Positions 34,183 through 43,174 of a DNA stretch of 64,000 nucleotides are shown here, one piece after another. How positions within the stretch are numbered: the first letter of the stretch is position 1; each line of letters begins with the position of its first letter. The stretch covers positions 607,098-671,097 of the forward strand of contig NZ_KK211335.1 in NCBI RefSeq assembly GCF_000621745.1, given 5' to 3'. Position numbers and translations under genes: made by a program. This DNA is from Clostridium beijerinckii HUN142 (GTDB lineage: Bacteria > Bacillota > Clostridia > Clostridiales > Clostridiaceae). Under the pieces are notes generated by a model, which did not search any database, was not told the origin of the DNA, and worked only from the letters and a program-made list of their open reading frames with translations.

Positions 34183-34225
34183 TGTCGAAAAGATGATAGT
34201 ATTAAGGCATGGACTTCGTTGAAAG
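34175..34225 (+). promoter_or_regulatory. Promoter element upstream of the CAP protein, similar to that at 63946
   Basis: TTGAAT (34175-34180), a 16-base spacer starting AATGTCGAA, and TAGTAT (34197-34202). The stretch 34151-34220 aligns, with small gaps, to 63929-63995 (AAGGAA…GTTGA…AATGTCGAA…TAT…). Both are 5' regions of A+T-poor leaders. Confidence 0.4.
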
Positions 34226-34308
34226 AGTAAACAAGTAAAGCAATTAATAAAGAAAATGTTTACTTTAAAAATTCAGAAGACAAATAAAAAAACAAAGGAG
34301 AAAAACTA

Positions 34309-35355
34309 ATGAAGAAAGCTTTTTTAAGAAAGATAGTGACGGCTGTTATTGCTGCTACAACAATGACTAGTATTGCACCATTAGGAGTATCTGCAGCGAC
34401 TACTAATTCAATGTTTAACAATTATTACAATGTATTCTCTAATGGAGGATTACAAACTGGTTGGGTTAATAACAATGGTCAATGGTCATACTTTGATAAT
34501 GGTGGAGTAATGCAAACTGGTGTTATTAAAGTTAATGGTAAGACTTATTGCCTAAATCAGAATGGTATAATGGAGATTGGAAAGGTTTTAGTAAACAATA
34601 GAATATATACAACTTCTCAAGGTGGACAAGTTATAGGGATTAAAGCTCCATCAAGTGATAAGGTATTCGATTCTGGAAATAACGTAGTACAAGATAATAA
34701 TAAAACATCTACAGTAAAACCTTCAAATACGACAAGTACAACTTGCCCTACAACAGGAGGTACAACTGGAACTGTAACAACAACTAAACCCGCAACAGGA
34801 AGTACAACTGGTACTGTAACAACAAAACCTACAACAGGAAACACAAATAGTACTGGTACTACAACAACTGGAAATACAACAAATTCAGGAAGTACAGCTA
34901 ATACTTCTACAAGTACAAGCTCGCTAGATGTTCAGGGGTTGCCTAAGTTACCTGCTAATTATTCTGTAACTGTACAAGCTGCTGCTGAACAAAAGATTCT
35001 TGAATTAATGAATGCAAAGAGAACAGAAGCTGGTTTAAAACCGTTAACATTAGATAATACTTTATTACAAGTAGCTAGATATAAGAGTAATGATATGATC
35101 CAAAATAATTTCTTCGACCATACAAATCCAGATGGAACAAAGTGGACAAATTGGTTGCAAGCAGTAGGTTATAGATACACTACAGCAGGTGAAAATATAG
35201 CATACAACACATATGATGCTGTTGAATTATTTACCCAATGGTGGAACTCACCAGGTCATAGAGCAAACATGATGAATTCTTCATATACTAAAGTTGGTGT
35301 AGGAGTTCTTTATGGAAATGGTAAATACATGGGAACACAAGAATTCTCAAACTAG
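34309..35355 (+). CDS. Secreted CAP-domain (SCP/YkwD) protein with choline-binding-type repeats
   Basis: 348 residues. A signal peptide (about 1-29, ending VSAA) is followed by two choline/cell-wall-binding repeats (TGWVNNNGQWSYFDNGGVMQ, TGVIKVNGKTYCLNQNG), a Thr/Ser/Gly-rich linker (about 115-205) and a C-terminal CAP domain with EQKILELMNAKRTEAGLKPL, NFFDHTNPDG, GENIAYN and SPGHRANMMN. It should be wall-attached. CAP proteins are mostly of unknown biochemical role; YkwD-type members are spore-coat or cell-surface proteins. AAAGGAG precedes the ATG. Confidence 0.9.
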   Translation: MKKAFLRKIVTAVIAATTMTSIAPLGVSAATTNSMFNNYYNVFSNGGLQTGWVNNNGQWSYFDNGGVMQTGVIKVNGKTYCLNQNGIMEIGKVLVNNRIYTTSQGGQVIGIKAPSSDKVFDSGNNVVQDNNKTSTVKPSNTTSTTCPTTGGTTGTVTTTKPATGSTTGTVTTKPTTGNTNSTGTTTTGNTTNSGSTANTSTSTSSLDVQGLPKLPANYSVTVQAAAEQKILELMNAKRTEAGLKPLTLDNTLLQVARYKSNDMIQNNFFDHTNPDGTKWTNWLQAVGYRYTTAGENIAYNTYDAVELFTQWWNSPGHRANMMNSSYTKVGVGVLYGNGKYMGTQEFSN

Positions 35356-35385
35356 TAAGCTATAATAATTACATGTGGCTTATCG

Positions 35386-35430
35386 AAATAAAGGACAATT
35401 ATTTTTATGAAAGTCCTTTATTTCTAGTTT
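35386..35430 (+). terminator. Terminator of the CAP protein gene
   Basis: AAATAAAGGAC (35386-35396) pairs with GTCCTTTATTT (35413-35423), followed by CTAGTTTTT. Confidence 0.8.
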
Positions 35431-35495
35431 TTGATATTTGGTTTAATCATAAGCTTAATTTAATTATATATAATCAATAGAATTGAACTGAGGAG

Positions 35496-35549
35496 AGTAT
35501 ACTCTAAAAGGTAATGTCTAAAAGACTGTGCCGTTTAGGGTATACTTTT
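35496..35549. repeat. 24-bp imperfect inverted repeat
   Basis: Arms 35496-35519 and 35523-35546 around AAA, about 18 of 24 positions paired, beginning AGTATAC and followed by TTTTCG. It could be a terminator or a remnant of a small transposable element. Confidence 0.55.
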
Positions 35550-36233
35550 CGTCTTATATTTTCAAATCGTGGCAATATCGTTATAGTTCTACTTTTTTTA
35601 GAATGGGTAATCATGATGGCCTTATCATTAGATAAGTATTTTATAGATAAACAACATGTAAATTAGACTTATGCTACAATTCCTAATAAAGATATGAACT
35701 TAAAGCTTTAGCAAATTTGTAAATATGTTCATTTAATAAGTTAAAACTTTAAGTTGGATCTCTATAATGATTATTATAGACTATACTGAATTATATTACA
35801 GATAAGCATAGAGAAATTGCTAATCTATTTTTTGGAGTGGAATTAGTACATATGTATATAATTTTAGGTTATGCTTATTATAGAATGAAATTATAATTCT
35901 ATAATAAGCATAATGGAAAAGTATGATCTTTGTATGTACTATCGAAGGAATTTTAGCATAATACTTGAATAGATTTTTCCGCTTGTGTAGGCAAATTTAT
36001 TTGAGGTGCTCCGAGAGATTTAAATATGTATTATATAATTAAGGAGTATCACTAAATTTTTATAATTGTTAGTTTTATTTAATATATAAACATTAATATA
36101 TATGTTGTGATAGTGAATTTGTATTTAGAATTCTGATAAAATAAGCATCAAAATAGGATTGGAATATAAAAACTCAATTACAATGTATATATTAAAAAAT
36201 ATTTTTATATTGTAAATGTCAGGAGGAAATTTT
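35550..36233 (+). other. Gene-free region before the GH1 gene
   Basis: No gene with a start signal. It contains several hairpins, notably 35761-35778 and the perfect 18-bp one at 35869-35913. Short protein-like frames occur (such as one beginning MMALSLDKYF near 35612) but are too small and lack ribosome sites, so this may be decayed coding sequence. Confidence 0.35.
35869..35913. repeat. Perfect 18-bp hairpin
   Basis: TTATGCTTATTATAGAAT (35869-35886), 9-base loop, exact complement (35896-35913). There is no T-run after it on the plus strand. Function unknown. Confidence 0.7.
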
Positions 36234-37667
36234 ATGGCTTTTAGTAAAGATTTTTTGTGGGGCGGTGCTGTTGCAGCTCACCAAGTTGAAGGTGGTTGGA
36301 ATGAAGGCGGAAAAGGTCAAAGTGTTGCAGATGTTATGACTGCAGGAGCCCATGGAGTACCAAGAAGGATAACAGATGGAGTAATTAAAGGAGAAAATTA
36401 TCCTAACCATGAAGCTATTGATTTTTATGGACATTATAAAGAAGATATTGCACTCTTCGCGGAAATGGGTTTCAAATGCTTTAGAACGAGTATTGCGTGG
36501 ACGAGAATTTTTCCTGAAGGTGATGAATTTGAGCCTAATGAAGAGGGATTGGAATTTTATGACAGTGTATTTGATGAATTATTAAAATATGGAATTCAGC
36601 CTGTTATTACGTTAAGCCACTTTGAAATGCCTTATCATTTGGCTAGGAAATATGGAGGATGGAGTAATCGCAAAGTTGTTGAATTTTTTGTACGCTATGC
36701 AACTACTGTAATGGAGCGCTATAAGAACAAAGTTAAGTATTGGATGACTTTTAATGAAATTAATAATCAGAAAAATACTGTGAATTCTATATTCGCATGG
36801 ACTTGTTCAGGAATACAGTTTAAAGAAGGTGAAAATAGAGAAGAGGTAATGTATCAAGCTGTGCATCATGAATTAGTTGCGAGTGCATTAGTAGTTAAAA
36901 AGGGGCATGAAATAAATCCGGACTTTCAAATTGGATGTATGTGTTCGTTTGTTCCTATATATCCTTTCTCTTGTAATCCAGATGATATGATGCTTCAAGT
37001 TGAATCGATGCATGATCGTTACTTTTTTGCTGATGTACACTGTAGAGGTCATTATCCTTCATATGCACTAAAAGAATGGAGCAGAAAAGGATATGATATC
37101 AAGATGGAGCTAGAAGATGCTAAAATTTTAGCTGAAGGAACTGTAGATTATTTAGGGTTTAGTTATTATATGTCTGATGTGGTTAAATCAGGGATAAGTG
37201 AAGTTAATAAGGATTCAGTAACCGGAGGGTCAAGTGCGAGTGTTAGGAACACATATGTAAAAGCTTCAGATTGGGGATGGCAAATTGATCCTGTTGGTTT
37301 AAGATATTCTTTAAATTTATTATATGAAAGATATGAACTTCCTTTATTTATAGTAGAAAATGGATTTGGTGCTATTGATGTTAAGGATGCAGATGGTTCA
37401 TGTGATGATAATTATAGAATAGATTATTTAAGAGCACACATAAAAGAAATGAAAAAATCCATTGAGTTAGATGGTGTTGATTTACTCGGATATACTCCGT
37501 GGGGATGTATTGATTGTATTTCATTTACTACAGGAGAAATGAAAAAGCGTTATGGATTTATATATGTGGATAAAGATAATGAAGGAAATGGAACATTAGA
37601 AAGATCCAAAAAGAAATCATTTGATTGGTATAAGAAAGTAATTTCATCTAATGGAGAGGACGTTTAA
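36234..37667 (+). CDS. Glycoside hydrolase family 1, probable 6-phospho-beta-glucosidase
   Basis: 477 residues, a complete GH1 (beta/alpha)8 barrel. The acid/base Glu175 is in TFNEINNQ, the nucleophile Glu375 in FIVENGFGA; HQVEGGWNEGGKG and CFRTSIAWTRIFP are family signatures. The C-terminal KKRYGFIYVDKDNEGNG and the YKK segment resemble 6-phospho-beta-glucosidases, which cut phosphorylated cellobiose or arbutin after PTS uptake. No PTS gene is adjacent. ATG 36234 with AGGAGG is preferred over 36216, which lies before the ribosome site. Confidence 0.9.
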   Translation: MAFSKDFLWGGAVAAHQVEGGWNEGGKGQSVADVMTAGAHGVPRRITDGVIKGENYPNHEAIDFYGHYKEDIALFAEMGFKCFRTSIAWTRIFPEGDEFEPNEEGLEFYDSVFDELLKYGIQPVITLSHFEMPYHLARKYGGWSNRKVVEFFVRYATTVMERYKNKVKYWMTFNEINNQKNTVNSIFAWTCSGIQFKEGENREEVMYQAVHHELVASALVVKKGHEINPDFQIGCMCSFVPIYPFSCNPDDMMLQVESMHDRYFFADVHCRGHYPSYALKEWSRKGYDIKMELEDAKILAEGTVDYLGFSYYMSDVVKSGISEVNKDSVTGGSSASVRNTYVKASDWGWQIDPVGLRYSLNLLYERYELPLFIVENGFGAIDVKDADGSCDDNYRIDYLRAHIKEMKKSIELDGVDLLGYTPWGCIDCISFTTGEMKKRYGFIYVDKDNEGNGTLERSKKKSFDWYKKVISSNGEDV

Positions 37668-37812
37668 ATAATATACACAGGTAGAAGGGCAAAGTTTAAA
37701 AAATACGTATGGGTACTTTTTAGAGTAAACAGTTATAATAGAGACAATATTGGAATAAAGCAACTGCATTAAATATCACTTGCTATAGCAGAATGGTAGT
37801 GAATAGATAGAT

Positions 37813-37954
37813 ATGATTTGCGTAGTTGCAATAGGTGCTTTTACAGCATCAATTATCTCAAGTGAAAAAATTAAAACGTAATTAATTACTAATTATTGGG
37901 ATTGCGTTAATAGGTGAAAATATAAGCGCGCATGTAATTACATTTATTATGTGA
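37813..37954 (+). pseudogene. Eroded C-terminus of an EamA/DMT family transporter
   Basis: Frame 1 (37813-37881) gives VVAIGAFTASIISSEKIKT then a stop. A second frame (37886-37954) gives LLIIGIALIGENISAHVITF then a stop. Together they read like the last two helices of an EamA permease (…GAFTASI…GEKIK…IGIALI..GE..SAH). A preceding piece near 37755-37810 may be an earlier helix. At least two lesions separate them, so this is a decayed gene. The rest of the 574-base gap holds only an isolated GGAGG site near 38053. Confidence 0.55.
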
Positions 37955-38241
37955 CTTAAGCAAAATATTTTTATGATTTATATTAATAATCCATAGATTA
38001 TATCCTTTATAAACTTCCTATAATAAGAGTTTGAAAAATATAAATGAATTAGGAGGATTTATTTTACTGAGAATGTAAAACTATTCCTAGAATGAAATGG
38101 AATTAAAGAATAAAGTATAAAAATTCAAAATAATTTGAATTAAATGAATCTAGGAGTAGAAATAATCAAGATACTGTGGTAAAATATTACTTATTTTGTT
38201 GCATATGCTAATGATAATGAAAAACTTAGGAGGAGACTATT

Positions 38242-40593
38242 ATGGAAGATAGAAGATACCTTGAGCGCATAGAAGAGGTTTCTTATATATTATTAAAAAA
38301 TCATAAAGTTTTTGAGGTGAGTCAACAGTTTGTAGAAATGACGGAATATACAGCTGCTGACTTGCTTGGAAAAAGTATCAAAGAAATATTTGAAATTCTA
38401 CGAGTCGGCCCAAGCGTTGATATAAAAAGCATCGCTGAAAAGGTCGACTATTTTTTATTTACTAAATCTCTTGAATTTAGATCAATTTCAATGAAAATAG
38501 TTAAGGAAAAAGATACTCAGTTATTTATTATTAGAGAAAAACAAAATTCAAGACTTGAAGTTAAACATACATATTTATCAGAATTATGTAAGTCAAACTT
38601 TGTGGGAGTAGCGGTTTATAGTGTTCCTGATATGATACTTATGAAAGCGAATCAGGAGTATTTAGATTTTTTGGAACCTCCATTTAATCAATCATATTAC
38701 AGTATAGGAAAAAGTATAGAGAAGATTATATTAGGATGGAGTGGAAGTAAAGTAGAAAAATTTTGGAGGGAAGCTGTACTTACAGGAAAAGCAGTTCAAG
38801 TAAAAGAATATGAACATATTGGATATGAAAGAGGAATTACATATTGGGATTCCATAATTATTCCAGTTGCAGAAGGTGAAAGTATAAAATATGTGGTAAG
38901 CAATACAACTGAGGTTACTGAGAAGGTACTTAACAGAGAAAAAATTAAAGAACAAATGGATGCTATTAACTTTCAAAATAAAGAAATGGAGGCTATATTT
39001 GAAAGTATTCCAAATGGAGTATTCGTTAAATCAAAAGAAGGAGATATACTTCAGCAAAATGAAATATCGAGAAAGTTGATGGAACAATCTAATGATGTAA
39101 AGACTTTAAGTGGAAAATATAGCGAAGCTAAATATTTTAATGAAGTAGGTAAAGAAATTGATATTGAAGATATGCCATCATTTCGCGCTTTAAAGGGTGA
39201 GAGAATTAAAAATCAACGTATTACAGTTTTAGCTAACGGTAAAGAAAATATTTTAGCTATGAGTTCATCACCTATTTATGATAAAGAAAATACTGTTCTA
39301 ATGTCTGTTACCGCTTTTGATGATATTACAAAACTTGTAAGTAATGAGAAAAAAATTAGAAATAATAGAGAGCAATTAAAAGCAATTATTGATAATATGT
39401 CTGATGGAGTAGTGGTTATAGAAAAATGTGGTAAGTTGGTTATGCTTAATAAATCAGCAGAGAAACATTTTAATGTTATAAAAATAATTGAAGGAAGAAA
39501 TAAAGCTAATCGTGAAATAAAATATTTTGATGTTGATATGAAAGAATTGAATGAATATAGTCTCCCATCAAATAGAATTTTAAGGGGAGAAATAATTACT
39601 GAATATAGAATAATTATAAAGAAATATAGTCAAAATATATATATGTGCATAAGTGGTAATCCTGTATATGATGATGACGGTAATTTCCTATTTGGAATGA
39701 TGTGTATGAAAGATGTAACGGAAAAAGTTAAACACGAAAAAGTTATAAAAGCTCAACAAGATTCGGTTTTGCAGGCGGAACTTGAAAGAAATGAAGCATT
39801 AGAAAAAACAATAGCTATGAAGGATGAATTTCTTTCTATAATATCGCATGAATTTAGAACTCCATTAAATGTCATTAATTCAGCCGTACAAGCTATGGAG
39901 TATATTTGTATTAATGAGTTATCGAATAATACTAAAAAATACTTGGGAATGATAAAACTTAATACATTTAGACAGTTAAGGTTGGTTAATAATATTCTTG
40001 ATATAACTAGTTCAAATTTGAAGAGCATAACAATCAATAAGAAAAATATAGATATTGTTTTTTTTATAGAGGCGATTGTTAAATCTGTAAAGTCATACGC
40101 TCTGCAAAAAGAAATTGAATTGGTACTAGAAACATCATATAAAGAATTCGTGGTAGCTATTGATAATGAAAAATTTGAAAGGATACTTTTGAATCTTCTC
40201 TCTAATGCTATTAAATTTACTTCTGATAATAAGAAAATAATTGTAAGGTTTAACGCTTTAAAAGAAAAAATATCTATAGAAGTAAGCGATGAAGGTATAG
40301 GAATTTCAAGTGATAAAATAGATACAATTTTTGAGCAGTTTGGTCAAGTAGATAGTTCTTTATCTCGCCAAGTAGAGGGGACAGGATTAGGATTATCATT
40401 AGTAAAGAAATTTGTTGAGGAGTTAGGTGGGGAAATTTTTGTCCGTAGTAAAGTGGATAAAGGAAGCACTTTCATAGTAATGCTGCCAAATGAAAAGGTT
40501 GCCGAAGCATATGACTATAGATCGTCCAGAGAGTTTTTTTATAATCATATTTTAGAAGCGACTAGGGTGGAATTTTCTGATATATATCTATGA
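38242..40593 (+). CDS. Soluble multi-PAS sensor histidine kinase
   Basis: 783 residues, no membrane helix. About four PAS-like domains occupy residues 1-510, linked by short coiled coils. The kinase core has the phospho-acceptor His536 in ISHEFRTPLNVINSAV, N-box NLLSNAIKFT, G1 DEGIGIS and G2 GTGLGLSLVKKFVEELGG. About 30 residues follow with no receiver domain. No response regulator gene is adjacent, so it is an orphan kinase of the type that in clostridia may phosphorylate Spo0A; that partner is speculation. AGGAGGAG precedes the ATG. Confidence 0.88.
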   Translation: MEDRRYLERIEEVSYILLKNHKVFEVSQQFVEMTEYTAADLLGKSIKEIFEILRVGPSVDIKSIAEKVDYFLFTKSLEFRSISMKIVKEKDTQLFIIREKQNSRLEVKHTYLSELCKSNFVGVAVYSVPDMILMKANQEYLDFLEPPFNQSYYSIGKSIEKIILGWSGSKVEKFWREAVLTGKAVQVKEYEHIGYERGITYWDSIIIPVAEGESIKYVVSNTTEVTEKVLNREKIKEQMDAINFQNKEMEAIFESIPNGVFVKSKEGDILQQNEISRKLMEQSNDVKTLSGKYSEAKYFNEVGKEIDIEDMPSFRALKGERIKNQRITVLANGKENILAMSSSPIYDKENTVLMSVTAFDDITKLVSNEKKIRNNREQLKAIIDNMSDGVVVIEKCGKLVMLNKSAEKHFNVIKIIEGRNKANREIKYFDVDMKELNEYSLPSNRILRGEIITEYRIIIKKYSQNIYMCISGNPVYDDDGNFLFGMMCMKDVTEKVKHEKVIKAQQDSVLQAELERNEALEKTIAMKDEFLSIISHEFRTPLNVINSAVQAMEYICINELSNNTKKYLGMIKLNTFRQLRLVNNILDITSSNLKSITINKKNIDIVFFIEAIVKSVKSYALQKEIELVLETSYKEFVVAIDNEKFERILLNLLSNAIKFTSDNKKIIVRFNALKEKISIEVSDEGIGISSDKIDTIFEQFGQVDSSLSRQVEGTGLGLSLVKKFVEELGGEIFVRSKVDKGSTFIVMLPNEKVAEAYDYRSSREFFYNHILEATRVEFSDIYL

Positions 40594-40632
40594 GTATAGA
40601 AGAATTGCAGTAAAATTAATGGAGGATATTTT

Positions 40633-41061
40633 ATGTTTATGTATGCATTTTCTATTATAATTGTTGTTGCATCAAATATGATTTATCATATTTGTGCAAA
40701 ATCAGTTCCGGAGAAGGCTAACCCTTTCTCTTCTTTGTTCATTACTTATTTAACTGGAGTAATTGTAGCTGCTATAGCATTTAGATTTTATAAATCAGAT
40801 AAAGGATTTTTTGAATCTTTTGATGATCTAAATTGGGCTAGTATATTACTTGGGTTTGCTATTGTTGGTCTTGAGTTTGGATATATAATGGTATATAGAT
40901 CAGGCTGGGATATAAGTATAGGATCTTTAGTATCTAATATTCTTCTTGCACTTATACTCATTCCAGTAGGTATAATTTTTTATAAGGAAGGCTTTAATAT
41001 AAATAAATTAATAGGAATAATATTATGCATTCTTGGATTAATATTTATAAATAAAAAGTAA
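40633..41061 (+). CDS. Four-helix EamA/DMT-type membrane protein
   Basis: 142 residues, four membrane helices with a short loop after the second (KSDKGFFESFDDLNW). The sequence ends ILCILGLIFINKK, typical of a half-size EamA/DMT permease that would work as a dimer. The substrate is unknown. It starts 39 bases after the multi-PAS kinase with its own GGAGG and is closed by a terminator. Confidence 0.75.
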   Translation: MFMYAFSIIIVVASNMIYHICAKSVPEKANPFSSLFITYLTGVIVAAIAFRFYKSDKGFFESFDDLNWASILLGFAIVGLEFGYIMVYRSGWDISIGSLVSNILLALILIPVGIIFYKEGFNINKLIGIILCILGLIFINKK

Positions 41062-41099
41062 AAATCAATCACTACAATTTTGTGGTGATTGATTTTTTG
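41061..41099 (+). terminator. Terminator after the DMT gene
   Basis: AAAATCAATCAC (41061-41072) pairs with GTGATTGATTTT, followed by TTTG; it starts at the stop codon. The remaining 285 bases up to the ABC operon have no gene. Confidence 0.85.
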
Positions 41100-41385
41100 T
41101 TTAAAAGTTAAAAAGCTCTCACAATATTAACTGTTTAATATTGGTATAACTTAAGAAGATTTAATTGTAGTGCTTAATTATCTTAAGACTCATAAATATA
41201 TTTTGTATATTTAATCAAAATTTTAATATACGAAGGTTATAATTTAAAAAAAGTAATCATATTAAAATACTATGAATTGAAATTTGAAAAATATATTCTT
41301 AGAATTTGCCTTGGAAAGTATTTTGATAAAATCAATACTTTACGTTATATGAATCGAGATCAAGTTATGAAAGAGAGGAATATTT

Positions 41386-43062
41386 ATGTTTCGAAGAAAA
41401 AATAAAATATTAGCTGGAATGTTTTCAATGATATTATCTATATTGCTATTAAATGGTTGTGGAAGTACATCTGCAGAAATACCAACTAATTCATCAGCCA
41501 ATAATCAATCATCAAGTGGTGAATCTGTATTAAGATACGCTGTGGAATCTTCTCCTAAAGGTTTGTTTAGCCCATTATTATCAAATACAACGTATGATAA
41601 TAACGTAAATAGCTTGATATATTCACCATTGGTTTCATTAGATGAGAATAATGATTTTAAGCCGGGGCTTGCAGAGAAATATGAGTTTTCAGGTGATAAT
41701 CTTACTGTGACATTTAATTTAAGAAAAGATGTAAAATGGCATGATGGGGAGGACTTCACAGCAGATGATGTTGCGTTTACATTCACTAGTATGGCTAATC
41801 CAAAGTACACAGGATCAAGATTCGATGAAATTTCAAAAATAGTTGGTGCGCAGGATTATCATGACGGTAAAGCAGATTCTATAAGTGGAATTAAGGTTAT
41901 TGACAAATATACCATAAGCTTTACATATTCTAAAGTTTATGCACCCGCATTATCGAATTTTTCACAGCGTGGAATCATTCCGAAGCACATTTGGAGTAAA
42001 GTAAATGTTGCTGATTGGGATAAACAAAGTGATTTACTTAACAAGCCTATAGGCACTGGTCCATATAAACTTATAGACTTTAAACCAGATCAATATGTTG
42101 AATTAGCTAAAAATGATAATTACTTTGGAGGAACACCAAAAATAGATAAATTTATTTTCAAGGTTACTAATACAGAAACAGAGCTTTCAGAGCTGGCAAA
42201 AGGGGATCTTGATATTGTTGAACTTTCAAGCACAAAAGAAGAAGATTTGAAGATGTTACAAAATGCAGGTATAAAAATAGAGGAGAAGCCAAGTGCAAAT
42301 TATCAATTTATGACTATGAATAGTAATAGAGATTTCTTTAAAGATAAAAGAGTACGTCAAGCAATCACTTATGCTATAAACAGAAAAGGTATAGTTGATA
42401 GTTTGTTAGGTGAACATGGACAAGTAATAAATGCACCTATATCACTAGCTGGATGGGCTTATCCTCAATCTGGACTTAACACCTATGATTATAATGCAGA
42501 TAAGGCCAAAGAATTACTAAAAGAAGCTGGCTGGATTGAAAATAATGGAGTTCTTGAAAAGGATGGTAAGAAATTTGAAGTGGATTTAATGGTTCCGACA
42601 GGAAATAAGGTTCGTGAGCAAAGTGCTCCGATTATTCAGCAAAATTTAAAGGATGTAGGTATTATGGTAAATATCAGCACAATGGATGTTGCGTCTGCTA
42701 TGGCAAAAACTAAGGGACAAGGAGATTATGACATGGGATTATTAGGATTTACCTTAGAAGTTGATCCAGGTGATGCCGATCGTTATTGGTCTTCAAGTAT
42801 TGCAAATAATTCTCAGTTCAATTTTTCGAATTTTATAAATACTAAAAGTGATGAATTTATAGAAAAGGCTGCAACTACTATTGATCGTAATGAACGTAAA
42901 GAAGTCTATGCAAAATGGGGACAACTATTGAATGATGAAGCACCATATGTATTTTTATATTCACAAAATGCTATTCGTGCTCATAATTCTAAGCTACAGG
43001 GATATAAATATTCAGCATATTCCGTATTTCCGGATATTCAAAACTGGACAATTTCAAAATAA
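41386..43062 (+). CDS. Peptide-type ABC transporter substrate-binding lipoprotein
   Basis: 558 residues. A lipoprotein signal ends in LLLNGC (lipidated Cys25). The mature protein is a family 5 extracellular binding protein: RYAVESSPKGLFSPLL, GLAEKYEFSGDNLTVTFNLRKDVKWHDGEDFTADDVAFTF, GTGPYKL and RVRQAITYAINR. Family members bind oligopeptides, nickel or opines; the ligand is not readable here. It heads a five-gene transporter operon and a hairpin after it may favour extra production of this subunit. Confidence 0.92.
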   Translation: MFRRKNKILAGMFSMILSILLLNGCGSTSAEIPTNSSANNQSSSGESVLRYAVESSPKGLFSPLLSNTTYDNNVNSLIYSPLVSLDENNDFKPGLAEKYEFSGDNLTVTFNLRKDVKWHDGEDFTADDVAFTFTSMANPKYTGSRFDEISKIVGAQDYHDGKADSISGIKVIDKYTISFTYSKVYAPALSNFSQRGIIPKHIWSKVNVADWDKQSDLLNKPIGTGPYKLIDFKPDQYVELAKNDNYFGGTPKIDKFIFKVTNTETELSELAKGDLDIVELSSTKEEDLKMLQNAGIKIEEKPSANYQFMTMNSNRDFFKDKRVRQAITYAINRKGIVDSLLGEHGQVINAPISLAGWAYPQSGLNTYDYNADKAKELLKEAGWIENNGVLEKDGKKFEVDLMVPTGNKVREQSAPIIQQNLKDVGIMVNISTMDVASAMAKTKGQGDYDMGLLGFTLEVDPGDADRYWSSSIANNSQFNFSNFINTKSDEFIEKAATTIDRNERKEVYAKWGQLLNDEAPYVFLYSQNAIRAHNSKLQGYKYSAYSVFPDIQNWTISK

Positions 43063-43114
43063 GATGCTATTTCAATAGAAATAGAGAAGCCACGAACTAA
43101 AGTCAAGAATTTAA

Positions 43115-43156
43115 TGTATCGGTTAAGACAGCAGTTTTAATCGATACAATTTTTTA
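43115..43156 (+). terminator. Intra-operon attenuator between binding protein and permease genes
   Basis: TGTATCGGTTAA (43115-43126) pairs with TTAATCGATACA (43137-43148), followed by ATTTTTTA. Partial termination here would make more binding protein than membrane components. Confidence 0.75.
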
Positions 43157-43174
43157 CAGAAGGGAGTTGATTAT

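Noticed and set aside
34051..34225. Riboswitch in the leader of the CAP protein gene (c-di-GMP or c-di-AMP type)
   Set aside because: None of the conserved core strings of these riboswitches could be matched; kept only as a promoter and possible peptide.
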